Below the pieces are notes generated by a model. That model was not told the origin of the DNA. It did no database searches and was given only the letters and a program-made list of their open reading frames with translations. This document shows positions 46,106 through 55,652 of a stretch of 64,000 nucleotides of DNA, piece after piece. The translations under genes and the position numbers were made by a program. The DNA comes from a bacterium UBA4637 (lineage in GTDB: Bacteria; Bacteroidota; Bacteroidia; Bacteroidales; Bacteroidaceae), in contig DHMR01000036.1 of assembly GCA_002405875.1 (NCBI GenBank), positions 33,683-97,682 on the forward strand, given 5' to 3'. Numbering within the stretch: the stretch's first letter is position 1; each line of letters begins with the position of its first letter.

Positions 46106-46153
46106 ATCCCCATTGTTGCAGAACTCATGGAGTGATATTCTGACAATGGGGAT
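46106..46153 (-). terminator. Terminator of htpG
   Basis: An 11-bp stem (46106-46116 with 46143-46153) is followed on the minus strand by six T residues, just after the htpG stop. A second small hairpin (46082-46100, ATGGGTT/AACCCAT) lies immediately beyond it. Confidence 0.85.
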
Positions 46154-46174
46154 AATGATGTTGTCACTCGATCT

Positions 46175-48232
46175 TTATTTTATCATATCTACGCTTCTCT
46201 TGAGGAAAGCTTCTAGGGCTGCACCCTTCAGCATGCCATTTTGTAGGAGAGCCAAGTCGATGAGCTGGTGAACGATATTGTTGTCTTTGGCATAGCCAGA
46301 GATAATTTCATCTCGTTTGCCCTTTTCGTCATTGATGGCTTTCTCTGTTTGATGAACGTCATCTTTTTCCTGCTGCGTGATTTCTTCTGGCTTCTTCTTG
46401 GTTTGCTCTTGGTGTAATACTGCCAAACGAGCCTCTTGTCCCTTGATTTCCGCCAAGATTGGCTTCAGCGCCTCTGATGTCTTTGTCTCGGAGTCTGCCA
46501 AGACTTTCTTGACGAGTGCATGGTTGGAGTTCAATACAATGGTGTAGCTGTCTGGCATTTCACCATAGAAGTTCATGCCTTGCTGGAATTGGCTCATTGC
46601 CTTCATACGGCGCATCCATTCATTCTGGGTAATCATCACAGGCTTGCTGTTCTCACCGAGAGCCTGGACTTCTACCATAAACTCTGTCTTGGCAAGTTTT
46701 GGCATCTGTGAACGGAACACTTGCGACAAGTTGTCGGTCTGCTCCTTGGTGAGGTCTGTCTTTTTGGCATCCTCTTTGACAATCAGTCTGTCGATGATAT
46801 CGGAATCAACACGTGTGAAACGAGTCTTATCCAACTTTTGCTCCAACATGTTGACCATAGGAGTGTCCAACTGACCGTTCATGAGCAATACGGAATATCC
46901 CTTATCCTTGGCTGCTTCGATATAGGAGTATTGCTCCTCCTTGTTGCTGGCATAAAGATATACCAAATTACCATCCTTGTCAGTCTGGTTGTCTTTGATA
47001 AGGGTCTTGTAATCTTCCAAGGTAAAGTATTTACCATCTACATCTTTTAAGAGAGCAAAGTCCTTGGCGCGGTCATAGAAATCTTCCTGTGATAACATGC
47101 CGTAGTTGATGAAGAGTTTCAAGTCATCCCATTTCTCTTCGTATTCCTTGCGGTTCTCTTTGAATATAGCGCTCAGTCTGTCTGCCACTTTCTTCGTGAT
47201 GTAAGTGGAAATCTTCTTGACGTTGCTGTCGCTTTGTAAATAACTGCGACTCACATTCAATGGTATGTCTGGAGAGTCAATAACACCATGAAGCAGTGTC
47301 AAGAACTCTGGTACGATACCTTCCACCTGGTCCGTAACAAAGACTTGGTTGCAATAGAGCTGAATCTTATTGCGTTGCATGTCAATGTTGTTCTTGATTC
47401 GCGGGAAGTATAGAATACCTGTCAGATTGAATGGGAAGTCTACGTTCAAGTGAATCCAGAACAATGGGTCGTCCTGCATAGGGTAGAGTGTATGGTAGAA
47501 CTTCTTGTAATCTTCATCTTTGAGTGTACTAGGTGCTTTGGTCCACAGAGGCTCAACATCATTAATAATGTTGTCCTCGCCGGTCTCTACGTTCTTACCA
47601 TCTTTCCACTCGGTCTTTTTGCCAAATGCCACTGGTACTGCCATAAACTTGCAGTATTTGTTCAAGAGTTCCTCTATCTTGCTCTTTTGCAAGAATTCCT
47701 TACAGTCGTCAGCGATATGAAGGATGATGTCTGAACCTCTTTCTGCTTTGTCTGTGTCTTCGATTTCAAAAGCAGGTGAACCATCGCAACTCCATTTGAC
47801 GGCTTTGGAACCTTCTTTGTAACTCTTGGTGATGATTTCAACCTTGTTGGCTACCATGAAAGCAGAGTAAAAGCCTAACCCAAAGTGACCGATGATGGCG
47901 TTGGCATTCTCCTTGTACTTGTCAAGGAAGTCCGTTACACCAGAAAATGCAATCTGGTTAATGTATTTGTCAATCTCCTCTTCGGTCATTCCTATTCCAT
48001 GGTCGCTGATAGTAAGCGTGCCGGCTTTCTCGTCGAGTGAGACACGTACGGTCGTATCGCCCATCTCGCCTTTGAAATCTCCTTGTGCAGCTAAGGTTTT
48101 CAACTTCTGTGTAGCATCTACTGCATTGGAAACCATCTCGCGAAGGAAAATGTCGTGATCCGAATATAGAAACTTCTTGATGACAGGGAAAATGTTCTCT
48201 GTCGTAACTCCAATATTACCTTTTTGTGCCAT
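46175..48232 (-). CDS. htpG: Molecular chaperone HtpG (Hsp90)
   Basis: The 685-residue protein has the GHKL ATPase signatures FLREMVSNAVDAT, ISDHGIGMT and IGHFGLGFYSAFMV. The middle domain holds NVSRSYLQSD, and the C-terminal dimerisation domain contains a long charged insertion (residues about 590-650, rich in Glu, Lys and Gln). It assists folding of client proteins in the cytosol. A -7 element TATCTTTG is at complement 48344-48351. Confidence 0.97.
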   Translation of the reverse strand: MAQKGNIGVTTENIFPVIKKFLYSDHDIFLREMVSNAVDATQKLKTLAAQGDFKGEMGDTTVRVSLDEKAGTLTISDHGIGMTEEEIDKYINQIAFSGVTDFLDKYKENANAIIGHFGLGFYSAFMVANKVEIITKSYKEGSKAVKWSCDGSPAFEIEDTDKAERGSDIILHIADDCKEFLQKSKIEELLNKYCKFMAVPVAFGKKTEWKDGKNVETGEDNIINDVEPLWTKAPSTLKDEDYKKFYHTLYPMQDDPLFWIHLNVDFPFNLTGILYFPRIKNNIDMQRNKIQLYCNQVFVTDQVEGIVPEFLTLLHGVIDSPDIPLNVSRSYLQSDSNVKKISTYITKKVADRLSAIFKENRKEYEEKWDDLKLFINYGMLSQEDFYDRAKDFALLKDVDGKYFTLEDYKTLIKDNQTDKDGNLVYLYASNKEEQYSYIEAAKDKGYSVLLMNGQLDTPMVNMLEQKLDKTRFTRVDSDIIDRLIVKEDAKKTDLTKEQTDNLSQVFRSQMPKLAKTEFMVEVQALGENSKPVMITQNEWMRRMKAMSQFQQGMNFYGEMPDSYTIVLNSNHALVKKVLADSETKTSEALKPILAEIKGQEARLAVLHQEQTKKKPEEITQQEKDDVHQTEKAINDEKGKRDEIISGYAKDNNIVHQLIDLALLQNGMLKGAALEAFLKRSVDMIK

Positions 48233-48535
48233 AATATTATATACTTTAAATTTTAGTTCTTGTTATTTGAGTATTTGTAATACTTGCTGATTCGATAATT
48301 GCAAAATCTGTGCCAAATTTATGTGGCCTAAAGTTGTTAAAGGCAAAGATAGAATGACAATTCTAGTTAGCTTTTGCGTTTAAATGTTTCTAGTTGTATT
48401 CGAAATGTTTCATGACCCAGACTTTTGGCATATTTTTGCTTGCGAAAATTTGTTTTGTTTGTTTTTTTTATTAACTTTGCATAATAATAAAACTAAATCC
48501 TAGTTTGTCCTCGGATTGAACCAGGCTATAAATCT
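48233..48535. other. Divergent promoter region between htpG and an ECF sigma gene
   Basis: 303 bp without a gene. The minus strand carries two possible htpG -7 elements (TAAATTTG, complement 48314-48321; TATCTTTG, complement 48344-48351). The plus strand carries the sigma factor promoter at 48449-48479. I see no heat-shock-type inverted repeat. Confidence 0.6.
48449..48479 (+). promoter_or_regulatory. Promoter of the second ECF sigma gene
   Basis: TTTG (48449-48452), exactly 19 nt, then TAACTTTG (48472-48479) form a perfect housekeeping consensus, 56 nt upstream of the start. This suggests constitutive transcription by the primary sigma factor. Confidence 0.75.
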
Positions 48536-49063
48536 ATGAATATGCAACAAATAGAATCTAAATCCAACTTGATAGCTGACTACTATACTCAGCATTACGA
48601 TGAGGTCAAGGCATTCGTTGCTTTGCGTTTGCAATTTGCGCCAGAGACGGAAGATATTGTTCAAGATGTCTTTGTGAGGCTTTTGCTAATAGATAAAATG
48701 ATTACTCCGATTACGTTGCCATGCTTGGTCTATACTATAGCTCGCAACTTAATTTGTGACTTTTGGCGTCATCATCAATGTGTTCAAGAATTTGAGCATT
48801 ATTTGTGTAAGAATGAGTTTGCCAAGTCTAACATCTATGATGCAGAATCAGTTTACTCTGCCAATGAAATTAAGGAGATGTTGGAAAGAAGTATCGCAAA
48901 ACTTACAGATAAGCAACAAATGGTCTATAGATTGAATGTTTATGACGCTGTGCCCGTTAGTGAAATAGCCGTCAAGTTGGATTTGAAATATAAAAATGTG
49001 GAGAATTGCCTGGGTATTGCCCGGAAACAAGTAAGGACCTATGTTAAGCGAATGTTGGCCTAA
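48536..49063 (+). CDS. ECF sigma-70 family factor without adjacent anti-sigma
   Basis: The 175-residue protein has region 2 (ETEDIVQDVFVRLLL, then ARNLICDFWRHH) and region 4 (LTDKQQMVYRLNVYDAVPVSEIAVKL..KNVENCLGIARKQV). The gene stands alone. No membrane-bound anti-sigma, SusC-like transducer or overlapping partner is next to it, in contrast to the sigma gene at 10412. Its targets are unknown. Confidence 0.88.
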   Translation: MNMQQIESKSNLIADYYTQHYDEVKAFVALRLQFAPETEDIVQDVFVRLLLIDKMITPITLPCLVYTIARNLICDFWRHHQCVQEFEHYLCKNEFAKSNIYDAESVYSANEIKEMLERSIAKLTDKQQMVYRLNVYDAVPVSEIAVKLDLKYKNVENCLGIARKQVRTYVKRMLA

Positions 49064-49132
49064 CGAAGATTTTTTCTCTTGCACTTTCTGTCCTGATGTA
49101 TCTCTCGTGCGGTCCAATTGTATCAAATTAAA

Positions 49133-49167
49133 AGGACTGGCAAAGGGGTAAAGCCTCTACCAGTCCT
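49133..49167 (-). terminator. Terminator of the YgiQ-like gene
   Basis: An 8-bp stem (AGGACTGG at 49133-49140 with CCAGTCCT at 49160-49167) is followed on the minus strand by TTTTAATTT. It may also stop the convergent sigma gene. Confidence 0.7.
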
Positions 49168-49179
49168 AAGTATTAATTC

Positions 49180-51378
49180 TTATTTTTTGTAATTTCCTCT
49201 ACGTTTGTGGTTGTCTTGGTCGAAATTAGGATTAAAACTCTTTTTCTTTTTGTCTTTGAAGAAACCAGAGCCTTTGTCTGCCTTCAACTGAGCTTTGATG
49301 GACTTGGCCAATTCCCGAGGACTCAATGGCTTGCCACCATTGAGATATTTTTCCTCATCGTAACAACCGACGTTGCCATAGCCTTTAGTCTGATATCCCT
49401 TGTTACGTGCTTGATTGTGTCGTTCTTGATTGCGTTGCTTTTCTTGTCGGTTCCTACCGTGTGAACCTCTTCCAACACCAGGGTTGTCGTAAACAGATCC
49501 TATTGCTTTTTCGTCAAATCGGGTCTTCTTGGATGCCCATTTACTTCCATAAGTCGGTTTGTCGTACAATTTGGCAATTAAGTCGCTTCTGCCAATTTTC
49601 CTAAGTTCTGTTTCTATGGCACGTCGCTCCTCTGGTTTGTACCAGAAGAAAAACATTCTCTGCGCCAATTTCTCTTTAGGTGTTTTGGCGCTGAACACAG
49701 GCTCTAAAGTATAAGGATCATATCCCGTGTACCAAGTTTCAGTAGAAATGGTCATAGGGGTAGGAGTGAAGTCTTGCACTTGTTCCAAGTGGAAATCCAA
49801 ATTTTTGGTGATAACAGCCAATTCAGCCATGTCCTCTTCATGACACCCAGGATGGGAACTGATGAAATAAGGGATGATTTGCTGATTGAGTCCTTCTTCC
49901 TTGTTGATTTTATCAAAGATTTTCTTGAACTCATAAAACAGGTCGAAAGAAGGTTTGCGCATGAATTTCAAGACGGTAGAACTTGTATGTTCTGGTGCGA
50001 CTTTCAGCCTTCCACTCACATGCTTCGTGATAAGTTCTCGGGTGTACTGACGCGCAGCTTCATTGCATTTCTCATCTTTGCTTTTATGAAGCAACAGATC
50101 GTAACGGACGCCGCTTCCAATAAAACTTTTCTTGATGCCAGGGAGGGCATCGACAGCATGGTAGATTTCTAGCAATTTGCTATGGTCCGTGTTGAGGTTT
50201 GGGCAAATCTGTGGATTGATGCAAGAAGGGCGTTTGCAATGTTCACATGCCTTAAGATTCTTTCCATGCATTCCATACATGTTGGCGGAAGGTCCACCAA
50301 GGTCACTTAGATACCCTTTGAAGTCAGGCATTTGAATGATTTTTTTCACTTCTTTCAGAATACTTTCCTTACTTCGACATACCACAAATTTTCCTTGGTG
50401 TGCTGAAATGGTACAAAAAGAGCAACCTCCGAAACAACCTCGATGTAAATTAACCGAGAATTTGATCATCTCATAAGCGGGTATGGTCTTGCCTTTGTAT
50501 TTAGGATGAGGTAAGCGAGTATATGGAAGATCGAAAGCTGCGTCAAGTTCTTCTGTTGTCATGAGTGGAAATGGTGGATTCACGACAATATACTTTCCAT
50601 CTACTTCCTGTATCATTCGTTGTGCATGAACTTTGTTGGCCTCTTCTTCGAGATGTCGAACATTTTCAGCCTGTCCTTTCTTGTTGTGTAAACATTCTTC
50701 ATGGCTATGCAGGATGATGTCGTCTTCTTGATAGCCCCCTGGTATTTCGTTCTCTTTGCAATAGAATACGATTTGTGGCATCCGATGGATCTCTTCTAGA
50801 GTTTTTCCTTGAGCGAAAGCATCAGCTAAAGCAACAATGGATTTCTCGCCCATGCCATAAAGTATCAAGTCGGCTCCTGAGTCAACGAGAATGCACTTTC
50901 TTAGTTTGTCTTGCCAATAGTCGTAATGGCTAATGCGTCGCAGAGATGCCTCAATACCGCCTAAAGCTACGGGAACATCAGGGAAAAGCTTCTTCAATAT
51001 CTGCGTATAAACGATAGAAGGATAGTCTGGGCGCATGTCATGGCGTGAATCGGGACTGAATGCGTCTTCGCTTCTCATTCTTCGATTGGCAGTGTACCGA
51101 TTGACCATCGAGTCCATCGCACCTGGAGAAACGCCAAAGAAAAGGCGGGGACGACCTAACTTCTTGAAGTCGCGGTAGTCGCCATGCCAATCTGGTTGAG
51201 GCACAATGGCTACTTTGTAACCATGTGCCTCTAGTACTCTTCCAAGGATTGCCGCTCCAAAGGATGGGTGATCCACATAGGCATCACCTGAAAACAGAAT
51301 GATGTCAAGCTGATCCCATCCTCTAAGTTCACATTCCTTTTTCGTAGTTGGAAGAAAGTCTGTTAACTTATATTCCAT
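49180..51378 (-). CDS. YgiQ family radical SAM protein
   Basis: The 732-residue protein has an N-terminal cobalamin-binding-like region (ILFSGDAYVDHPSFGAAILG). The radical SAM CxxxCxxC cluster motif is at C315, C319 and C322 (RGCFGGCSFC). A conserved C-terminal half contains extra cysteines (ACEHCKRPSCINPQICPN) that could bind another cluster. The basic tail (last ~100 residues, rich in Lys, Arg, Asn and Gly) is low complexity. The reaction is not established for this family. Confidence 0.92.
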   Translation of the reverse strand: MEYKLTDFLPTTKKECELRGWDQLDIILFSGDAYVDHPSFGAAILGRVLEAHGYKVAIVPQPDWHGDYRDFKKLGRPRLFFGVSPGAMDSMVNRYTANRRMRSEDAFSPDSRHDMRPDYPSIVYTQILKKLFPDVPVALGGIEASLRRISHYDYWQDKLRKCILVDSGADLILYGMGEKSIVALADAFAQGKTLEEIHRMPQIVFYCKENEIPGGYQEDDIILHSHEECLHNKKGQAENVRHLEEEANKVHAQRMIQEVDGKYIVVNPPFPLMTTEELDAAFDLPYTRLPHPKYKGKTIPAYEMIKFSVNLHRGCFGGCSFCTISAHQGKFVVCRSKESILKEVKKIIQMPDFKGYLSDLGGPSANMYGMHGKNLKACEHCKRPSCINPQICPNLNTDHSKLLEIYHAVDALPGIKKSFIGSGVRYDLLLHKSKDEKCNEAARQYTRELITKHVSGRLKVAPEHTSSTVLKFMRKPSFDLFYEFKKIFDKINKEEGLNQQIIPYFISSHPGCHEEDMAELAVITKNLDFHLEQVQDFTPTPMTISTETWYTGYDPYTLEPVFSAKTPKEKLAQRMFFFWYKPEERRAIETELRKIGRSDLIAKLYDKPTYGSKWASKKTRFDEKAIGSVYDNPGVGRGSHGRNRQEKQRNQERHNQARNKGYQTKGYGNVGCYDEEKYLNGGKPLSPRELAKSIKAQLKADKGSGFFKDKKKKSFNPNFDQDNHKRRGNYKK

Positions 51379-51422
51379 TCAATATTAATTGGTGTCTGAA
51401 TTCTATCTTGTAGTCTTGAAAT

Positions 51423-51770
51423 TTAATCATTTACACTCTCAGCAGCTGCTTCTGCATCTGCTTGTGAATCTGTGCGCTGCTTGTCTTTCCAGTCTACATA
51501 AAGCAAAACTAGGTTGTGTAATCCCAATGCTTTCATGTTGTTATTGTAGATGACATCAAGGCAAAGGTCCAGCAAGTTCTTGTCGGCACAATTGCTAGAT
51601 TCCAACAAAGAACGAACGTTGAACTTTAACTTATCCAAGACATCTTCATCTATGATTCCATTACTGTCGACAAGATTGCGAAGAAGCTGATACTTATCGA
51701 TTGTCTCTAAATGTAGGTCGCTCACTTCAATAGAGCGTGTGCCTGACTGGTTTGCTTGAATTTTATACAT
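51423..51770 (-). CDS. Small soluble protein, unknown
   Basis: The 115-residue protein has no signal peptide or membrane helix. It appears mainly helical and acidic at the C-terminus (SQADAEAAAESVND). I do not recognise it. It is on the same strand as, and 44 nt upstream of, the YgiQ gene. That spacing suggests co-transcription. Confidence 0.65.
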   Translation of the reverse strand: MYKIQANQSGTRSIEVSDLHLETIDKYQLLRNLVDSNGIIDEDVLDKLKFNVRSLLESSNCADKNLLDLCLDVIYNNNMKALGLHNLVLLYVDWKDKQRTDSQADAEAAAESVND

Positions 51771-51883
51771 AATTACGAATTTATTAGTTTGAGTCTTCTT
51801 GTATTTTTATAGGCGGTTTTGTCGAGAACTCTGTCCATGTCGGGAACTCTGTCCTTCTAGATGGTGTTGTCCTATGATGTAGC

Positions 51884-54502
51884 TTATTTTAATAAAAAGT
51901 TAAGAATCCCGGTCATTAATTGACAGCGAATTTCCTCTTCCTTGATACATTCAAACGGAATGCCGAGAGTAAAACTCCGGTAATCATTGCCTTGATAGCC
52001 AACACCGGCGCTGGCTCCATTCATATATTGGATGCCGCATATAGCCTCCGCCGTCGGTTGTAGAGTTTCTGGATGGGTAGCTGCATAATGCTTGTCATTC
52101 AGCGTGTTGAAGTAGGTGAATTGAAGCCCAAGTCCCTTGAGACTGTCAGTAGGTTGAAGGCTATCTAAGGGTTCATATTTTACTTTGAGGATATTTGCCA
52201 AGAATGTTTTCTCGGCTTCACTTTGCATGTCCTTACCAGTATAGGAACCACTGACGAAAAGGGAACCGCCACTTTGTGTGTATGCTTTCAACTTCGTCAT
52301 CATGGTAGCGGTGAAAGCCTTGTAGAATTCTGGAGTATATCCATCATATCTTTCTAGTCCATTGATAAGATCGACAACGGAGTACTTGCTCATAGGTACT
52401 TTGCCTGATAGGATTGCTTCGCTGGAACAGCTTGCTATGGTGTACTTGTTTGCGTCTGCGATGGCCTTTGCATGTTCTACTGTGTAATTGAAGTCATTCC
52501 CGGCAATGAATTGCCCTATCATTTCATTGCCGCAATATCCAAGTCCGTTAGACGATTCAACACCCATTTTGGCTCGGTTGAAAATGATTTGCTTGCCACT
52601 CCATCCTGCGGTCCGCCCATAGCTAACACCAGGGTCTTTTGTCATGTCGAAGCCTTGCTCATATTCGTTGTCTATTACTTGTGGTGAAGCCAATCGGTGG
52701 AAATTGTTGGCAATCAAAATGCGCTTTTTGGCCGTAGGATTGTATAGGGCAGCCAACGTTTCGGATGGGAAACTTTCTCCACCTTTGTTGTAAGCTGTTA
52801 CTTGGAAGGAATATAGTTTGCCAGGCTCTAACTTCATTTGGCAAGTAGTGCCATTGATAACTTGTCCATTGTCAAATCCGCCGCGTCCTTCAGCCGTATA
52901 AAGAATATAGGAAGCTGGAAGAGCTGTTGGTTCGGTTTTATCCTTTTGAGGACTCCATGAAAGAGTGGCAGTTCCTGTGTTGTCTACTTCTACCGAGAAA
53001 TGGTTGGGAGCTAATGGCTGAATTGTATATTTCCGTCCATGATTGGTGGCGACATATCTCAAAATCGTCTTATAGAGAGACCTCGCTATGGTGAACTTGA
53101 CCATGGGGTCTTGGGCTAGTTTCATGTCAGGAAAGCTTTGGTGCGAAAGAGTCTCTATAATCGCGGACGGTACTTCCGGCACTCGTGTCTCCGAATAATT
53201 CTTATCCCAAAGATACCGTTCTCCGAACTCTCCATAATTTGCTCTCATGTCTGTGACAAGGTTCTTGAGCAAAGCCTTGGCGAAGTCTTTGGATGTATAT
53301 CGGGAAATTCCCGAGTTTAGCCGTTCATCGTTGAATTGGGTCGTACAGATGGCCAAGGCTCCCCACGTAGACTTTCCGTCGGGGTTGTAACCTGCATCGC
53401 TATGCACTGCAAGGGTTAGCTCAAATGGAACCTTTCCCCCGTCAAGTGCCGGCATGTACAAACTTCCTCCTCCTAGCCAATTGGTCATCATGGAGCGAGT
53501 GTTGATGTCGTCAGCATAGTCATTGATGCCTTTCCTGCCTCCATATACGGAGTAGGGCGCTCCTGCCCATTGGGCATAATACCTGGCCCCTTCAAGACAT
53601 CTAGGCAATCCGCTGGTGTATCCTCCTCGGGCTATATTTCCCATTCCACCGCCAAACCGGACGGCATCGCTTGTGACAACTCCTTTGGAGGAGGCATGGT
53701 TGGTGACGACTACACGGTTGTACTCGTTGCAGCCTTTATCGAAATCAAATGTACCCAAATAAACCCAAGTTCCGCCACCCATCTGCTGATTGACGGCAAA
53801 CTCCGTGGCTTGCCCCTTGTGGTAGACGATATATTTGGCATCTGTCACGCTTTTCCGCAAAGACTGATAGCTGACATATACTGCGTATTTCCCTTCTTCT
53901 GGTATATTGGGCTGATAGGATATTTTGCTAGCGTTTTTTTTCTTGGTAGCTTTTGCTTGCCGCATTGTCCCGTCTTCAAAAGGATTGTCACCATCTACAT
54001 AGAGAGCTTTCTTGACCGCAAAGCCCGGCACCTTGCCTTGTTTCCACTTTTTGCTATTGTTGGTCTCTTGATAATATGCTTTTTTGATAGGGTCGTCGTT
54101 ATCGATGATAATCTCGTATTTTTGCCAGTCACGTTCACGTGGAGTAAAAACGATGGCTCCCGCATTTTGAAGCATAGGGATCAAATATGGAACAACAATG
54201 GTTTGAGTGAACAAGTCTTCTGTCGTGCAGAAAAGATTGGGGCGTTGCCATTTCCATCGTTTCTGGTCATTGTCATAGTATCTTCCATGCGATGCCCATA
54301 CAGAAAGATGTTTGTTTTGCAATCCTTCTGTAATAAAATAGGGATGTGACATGTTGTAGACCCAGGGGTCATCGTTATATTCCATGTTTCCCCATGTCCT
54401 AGTGTTTCCATCTAAATATTGTGCATTTAGAATTGTGGAAATCATGATGAAATATCCTGTAAAACAAGATTTTAAAACGCTTTTGTTAATCAATTTGTTC
54501 AA
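51884..54502 (-). CDS. Secreted amidase_3-like protein with inserted golvesin-like domain and FN3
   Basis: The 872-residue protein has an N-terminal signal or anchor (to about residue 27). Residues matching the zinc site of N-acetylmuramoyl-L-alanine amidases are visible: H72 (WASHGR), E95 (TTEDLF), H367 (LAVHSDAG) and E450 (AIIETLSHQS). Residues about 130-290 interrupt this fold with a golvesin C-terminal-like beta-sandwich (YAVYVSYQSL, GGGTWVYLGTFDF, VTSDAVRFGGG). An FN3-like segment (about 500-590) and a C-terminal domain of unknown type follow. Such proteins are sometimes annotated as xanthan lyase; a cell-wall amidase is my reading. It is 26 nt downstream of the PlsC-like gene. Confidence 0.7.
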   Translation of the reverse strand: MNKLINKSVLKSCFTGYFIMISTILNAQYLDGNTRTWGNMEYNDDPWVYNMSHPYFITEGLQNKHLSVWASHGRYYDNDQKRWKWQRPNLFCTTEDLFTQTIVVPYLIPMLQNAGAIVFTPRERDWQKYEIIIDNDDPIKKAYYQETNNSKKWKQGKVPGFAVKKALYVDGDNPFEDGTMRQAKATKKKNASKISYQPNIPEEGKYAVYVSYQSLRKSVTDAKYIVYHKGQATEFAVNQQMGGGTWVYLGTFDFDKGCNEYNRVVVTNHASSKGVVTSDAVRFGGGMGNIARGGYTSGLPRCLEGARYYAQWAGAPYSVYGGRKGINDYADDINTRSMMTNWLGGGSLYMPALDGGKVPFELTLAVHSDAGYNPDGKSTWGALAICTTQFNDERLNSGISRYTSKDFAKALLKNLVTDMRANYGEFGERYLWDKNYSETRVPEVPSAIIETLSHQSFPDMKLAQDPMVKFTIARSLYKTILRYVATNHGRKYTIQPLAPNHFSVEVDNTGTATLSWSPQKDKTEPTALPASYILYTAEGRGGFDNGQVINGTTCQMKLEPGKLYSFQVTAYNKGGESFPSETLAALYNPTAKKRILIANNFHRLASPQVIDNEYEQGFDMTKDPGVSYGRTAGWSGKQIIFNRAKMGVESSNGLGYCGNEMIGQFIAGNDFNYTVEHAKAIADANKYTIASCSSEAILSGKVPMSKYSVVDLINGLERYDGYTPEFYKAFTATMMTKLKAYTQSGGSLFVSGSYTGKDMQSEAEKTFLANILKVKYEPLDSLQPTDSLKGLGLQFTYFNTLNDKHYAATHPETLQPTAEAICGIQYMNGASAGVGYQGNDYRSFTLGIPFECIKEEEIRCQLMTGILNFLLK

Positions 54503-54528
54503 CTGTTGTATTGTTGCTTAAAAAAATA

Positions 54529-55086
54529 TTAATCCAATTCTCCAATAGTAAATTTCTCTGGTTTTTTCCCCTTGAAATCTTTAAAGTATAGTTTGATATC
54601 ACGCATGTCTTTGGAAAGATCCCCCGATGGATAGATTGCCTGTGTACATTGGATAAGATGGCGTTGGTAGTCCAATCCATATAATAGAATAGGTATACCC
54701 GCTTTCTGCGCTATAAAATAGAAGCCCTTTTTCCAATCAGGATTAAGAGAACGGGTGCCTTCGGGAGTGATGCAAAGGACAAAGTGTTTCCTTTGTTTTG
54801 CTTCCTTTGCCAAATTGTCAGTCATGCTTGTATGTTTACTTCGCCAGACGGGTATTCCGCCCATCTTGCGGAAAATGGGACCAAGAGGCCAAAAGAACCA
54901 CTCTTTTTTCATCAAGAAGTTGCTCTTCATTCCTTCTGCGTGAGCATAGAGTTGCCCAAGCAGTAAGTCCCAGTTGCTTGTATGAGGAGCCAAACAAATG
55001 ATATATTTGTCGGGAACATCTACTGTGATACGCTTGGTCCACCCCATGCGCTTATATAAAATCCATTGACAGATTTTTTGTATCAT
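54529..55086 (-). CDS. PlsC-like acyltransferase (1-acylglycerol-3-phosphate type)
   Basis: The 185-residue protein has the acyltransferase HxxxxD motif (H35 to D40, APHTSNWD) and the second motif TPEGTR (E109). It is short and lacks clear N-terminal membrane helices, so it resembles the soluble or membrane-associated PlsC relatives in Bacteroidetes. The acyl acceptor is probably a lysophospholipid or related lipid. It is in a short operon with the amidase-like gene, which suggests an envelope role (inference). Confidence 0.8.
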   Translation of the reverse strand: MIQKICQWILYKRMGWTKRITVDVPDKYIICLAPHTSNWDLLLGQLYAHAEGMKSNFLMKKEWFFWPLGPIFRKMGGIPVWRSKHTSMTDNLAKEAKQRKHFVLCITPEGTRSLNPDWKKGFYFIAQKAGIPILLYGLDYQRHLIQCTQAIYPSGDLSKDMRDIKLYFKDFKGKKPEKFTIGELD

Positions 55087-55101
55087 ATTATAATAAGGTA
55101 A

Positions 55102-55166
55102 AAACGGTGCTTTGTCTATCAGAAAAAGTCTGATGAGTAAACTTTTCTAGAGGCAAAGCACCGTTT
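55102..55166 (-). terminator. Terminator of the 90-residue protein gene
   Basis: A 13-bp perfect stem (55102-55114 with 55154-55166) is followed on the minus strand by five T residues. The loop contains a second small hairpin (ATCAGA/TCTGAT). Confidence 0.8.
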
Positions 55167-55175
55167 GGTTTGCCA

Positions 55176-55448
55176 TTATGCGAGATTTGCAATTTGATCT
55201 ACAATCTCGCTAGCTTGTTTGTTAAATTTTGCGATGAGATCCTTGAAATATACTTTTTGTGTTATTCCTGGCTCAGGATGCGAAATCCGCTTGATGAAGT
55301 CAGTGTTGGTCATGACGATAGCTGTAAGGATGCCATCTACATCTTGTTGTTCTGGCTTTCCATTATATAAGGAGGCAGCCACACACTCTGCAAAAAGCTC
55401 ACTTGTGATGTAATTGATCGTGCGCTTCAAATCTCTTTTATTAGCCAT
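55176..55448 (-). CDS. Small protein, unknown (Bacteroidales-type)
   Basis: The 90-residue soluble, apparently helical protein begins MANKRDLKRTINYITSELF. It has no signal peptide, membrane helix or recognised motif. It is monocistronic, with a clear terminator. A conserved lineage-specific gene is likely, but I cannot assign a role. Confidence 0.7.
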   Translation of the reverse strand: MANKRDLKRTINYITSELFAECVAASLYNGKPEQQDVDGILTAIVMTNTDFIKRISHPEPGITQKVYFKDLIAKFNKQASEIVDQIANLA

Positions 55449-55590
55449 AATCTTCTATTTTATTCGTTAAAACTATGAAATGAATGCTCAAAGATAACAA
55501 AAATCTATGAAATCCAAGCATAAGAAACAAAAAAAAATACGGATTAACTCAATTTTAGCATTTTTCTTCGATTATTTCACGAAAAAAGGT

Positions 55591-55598
55591 TATTTTTG
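55591..55598 (+). promoter_or_regulatory. -7 element of the PPi-phosphofructokinase gene
   Basis: TATTTTTG matches TAnnTTTG and lies 54 nt upstream of the start. The -33 element is not recognisable. Confidence 0.5.
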
Positions 55599-55652
55599 CA
55601 GTGATTTTTAAGTTTTTGAAGTTTCAACTTTAAATTATAACAAAAGAAAATT

